A stretch of DNA of 52,918 nt from Embleya sp040605455 (GTDB lineage Bacteria; Actinomycetota; Actinomycetes; Streptomycetales; Streptomycetaceae). Below, piece after piece: positions 52,341-52,918 of the stretch. Numbering within the stretch: position 1 is the first letter of the stretch; each line of letters begins with the position of its first letter. The notes under the pieces are model-generated. The model was given only the letters and a program-made list of their open reading frames with translations. It was not told the origin of the DNA and did not search any database. The translations under genes and the position numbers were made by a program. Location of the stretch: the NCBI RefSeq assembly GCF_040605455.1, contig NZ_JBEXCV010000052.1:1-52918 (forward strand), given 5' to 3'.

Positions 52341-52918
52341 ATGGTGTACCTGCGTGTGCTCGGCCCGTTCGAGGCCGATGTGGACGACATGACCGTCCCG
52401 CTGGGCGGTCCGCGCCAGCGCGCGGTACTCGCGCTTTTGGTGGCCGCCCGCGGGCGGGTCGTATCGATCGATCGGATGATCGAGGACCTGTGGCGCGGCG
52501 AACCGCCCGCACAGGCGGTCACGTCCCTACAGGCGTACGTGTCCAACCTGCGTCGCCTGCTCGAACCGGGCCGGCCGCGGCGGTCCCCGGCCACGATCCT
52601 GGTCAGCGCGGCGCCCGGCTACGCGCTGCGACTGCCGGACGACGCGGTGGACGCGTGGCGCTTCGAACGGCTGCTCCGGAGCGCGCGGGAGCAGGCCGAG
52701 ACCGACCCGGCCCGGGCTCGAACCCTGGTCGAGGCGGCGCTGGCGCTGTGGCGCGGTCCGGCGTTCGCCGCCGCCTCGGACGAACCGTGGGCCCTCGCGG
52801 AGGCTGCCCGGCTGAGCGAACTGCACCTGAGCGCACGCGAATTGCACATCGCCGCCGGCCTGCGCTCGGGCGCCGCTGCGGGCGCGGCGGCGGACGCCGA
52901 ACGGCTCACCCGCGAGGC
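52341..52918 (+). CDS. SARP/BTAD-family regulator (3' partial)
   Basis: The N-terminal 192 residues of an AfsR/SARP-type activator. An OmpR-like winged helix is at 1-95 (YLRVLGPFEADVDD, VLALLVAARGRVVSIDRMIEDLW, SLQAYVSNLRRLLEP, GYALRLPDDAVDAWRFE), and the start of the BTAD domain follows (ALALWRGPAFAA, EPWALAEAARLSEL). The frame is open to the window end, so it may be a small SARP or a large AfsR with NB-ARC/TPR. ATG 52341 or GTG 52344 is the start, with GGGGAG upstream. Such genes often activate secondary-metabolite clusters, which may lie beyond the window. Confidence 0.92.
   Translation, partial: MVYLRVLGPFEADVDDMTVPLGGPRQRAVLALLVAARGRVVSIDRMIEDLWRGEPPAQAVTSLQAYVSNLRRLLEPGRPRRSPATILVSAAPGYALRLPDDAVDAWRFERLLRSAREQAETDPARARTLVEAALALWRGPAFAAASDEPWALAEAARLSELHLSARELHIAAGLRSGAAAGAAADAERLTRE

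Overview
The window is about 72% GC by eye, with strong G/C third-position bias, GTG starts and short Shine-Dalgarno (SD) boxes. The families it carries (LmbU-type regulator, SARP/BTAD regulator, DUF574 methyltransferase, DUF1707, class-E sortase substrate, CHRD lipoprotein, split LigD modules) are typical of a filamentous actinomycete. A Streptomycetaceae-like host (Streptomyces, Embleya, Kitasatospora) is likely, but genus is an inference. No rRNA, tRNA, CRISPR array, transposase, integrase or phage gene was seen. The first 12 bases match the 3' end of the Illumina adapter, so base 1 is almost certainly a contig end. Layout, 0-10.6 kb: a 5'-truncated DUF1023-type hydrolase overlaps an acyltransferase-3 gene; then a NarL-type two-component pair, a fumarylacetoacetase remnant, RidA, a secreted thioester-domain protein with a sortase signal, remnants of an alcohol dehydrogenase and an amino-acid permease welded into one reading frame, an XRE regulator that looks leaderless, and an ECF sigma/anti-sigma pair. 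10.6-20 kb: a DrrAB-like ABC exporter operon, then a gene-poor stretch with a 10-bp-phased operator-like array next to a dead ABC ATPase fragment, a DDAH-family hydrolase, an LmbU-family regulator, an ornithine/lysine N-hydroxylase and a DUF574 methyltransferase. 20-30 kb: a multidomain iron-sulfur/haemoglobin fusion divergent from a TetR gene with a clear operator; a half-length MFS gene with DUF1707 divergent from another TetR gene with tandem palindromes; a hypothetical gene coupled to an unlisted 44-codon ORF; and a MarR gene divergent from an MFS-oxidoreductase operon with two identical operators. 29-40 kb: two lipoproteins, a zinc-ribbon SDR, a PPOX/MarR divergent pair, SnoaL-like and GNAT proteins, a PLP decarboxylase, small proteins, and convergent LigD polymerase and ligase modules. 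40-52.9 kb: a 1548-residue repeat protein, a GCS2-family ligase, a two-TM double-RCK channel-like protein with no canonical K+ filter, an amidohydrolase, a YbaK-type editing protein, a hemerythrin protein and the 5' end of a SARP gene. Overall this is chromosomal-arm-like accessory DNA: many small regulator-plus-target cassettes, each with its own operator, between decayed gene fragments. The best candidates for new biology are the CDGSH-4Fe4S-CDGSH-globin fusion under TetR control, the phased octamer array shared with the ABC exporter promoter, the LmbU-plus-N-hydroxylase pair with no visible assembly line, and the filter-less RCK protein. No complete new system could be proven from sequence alone.
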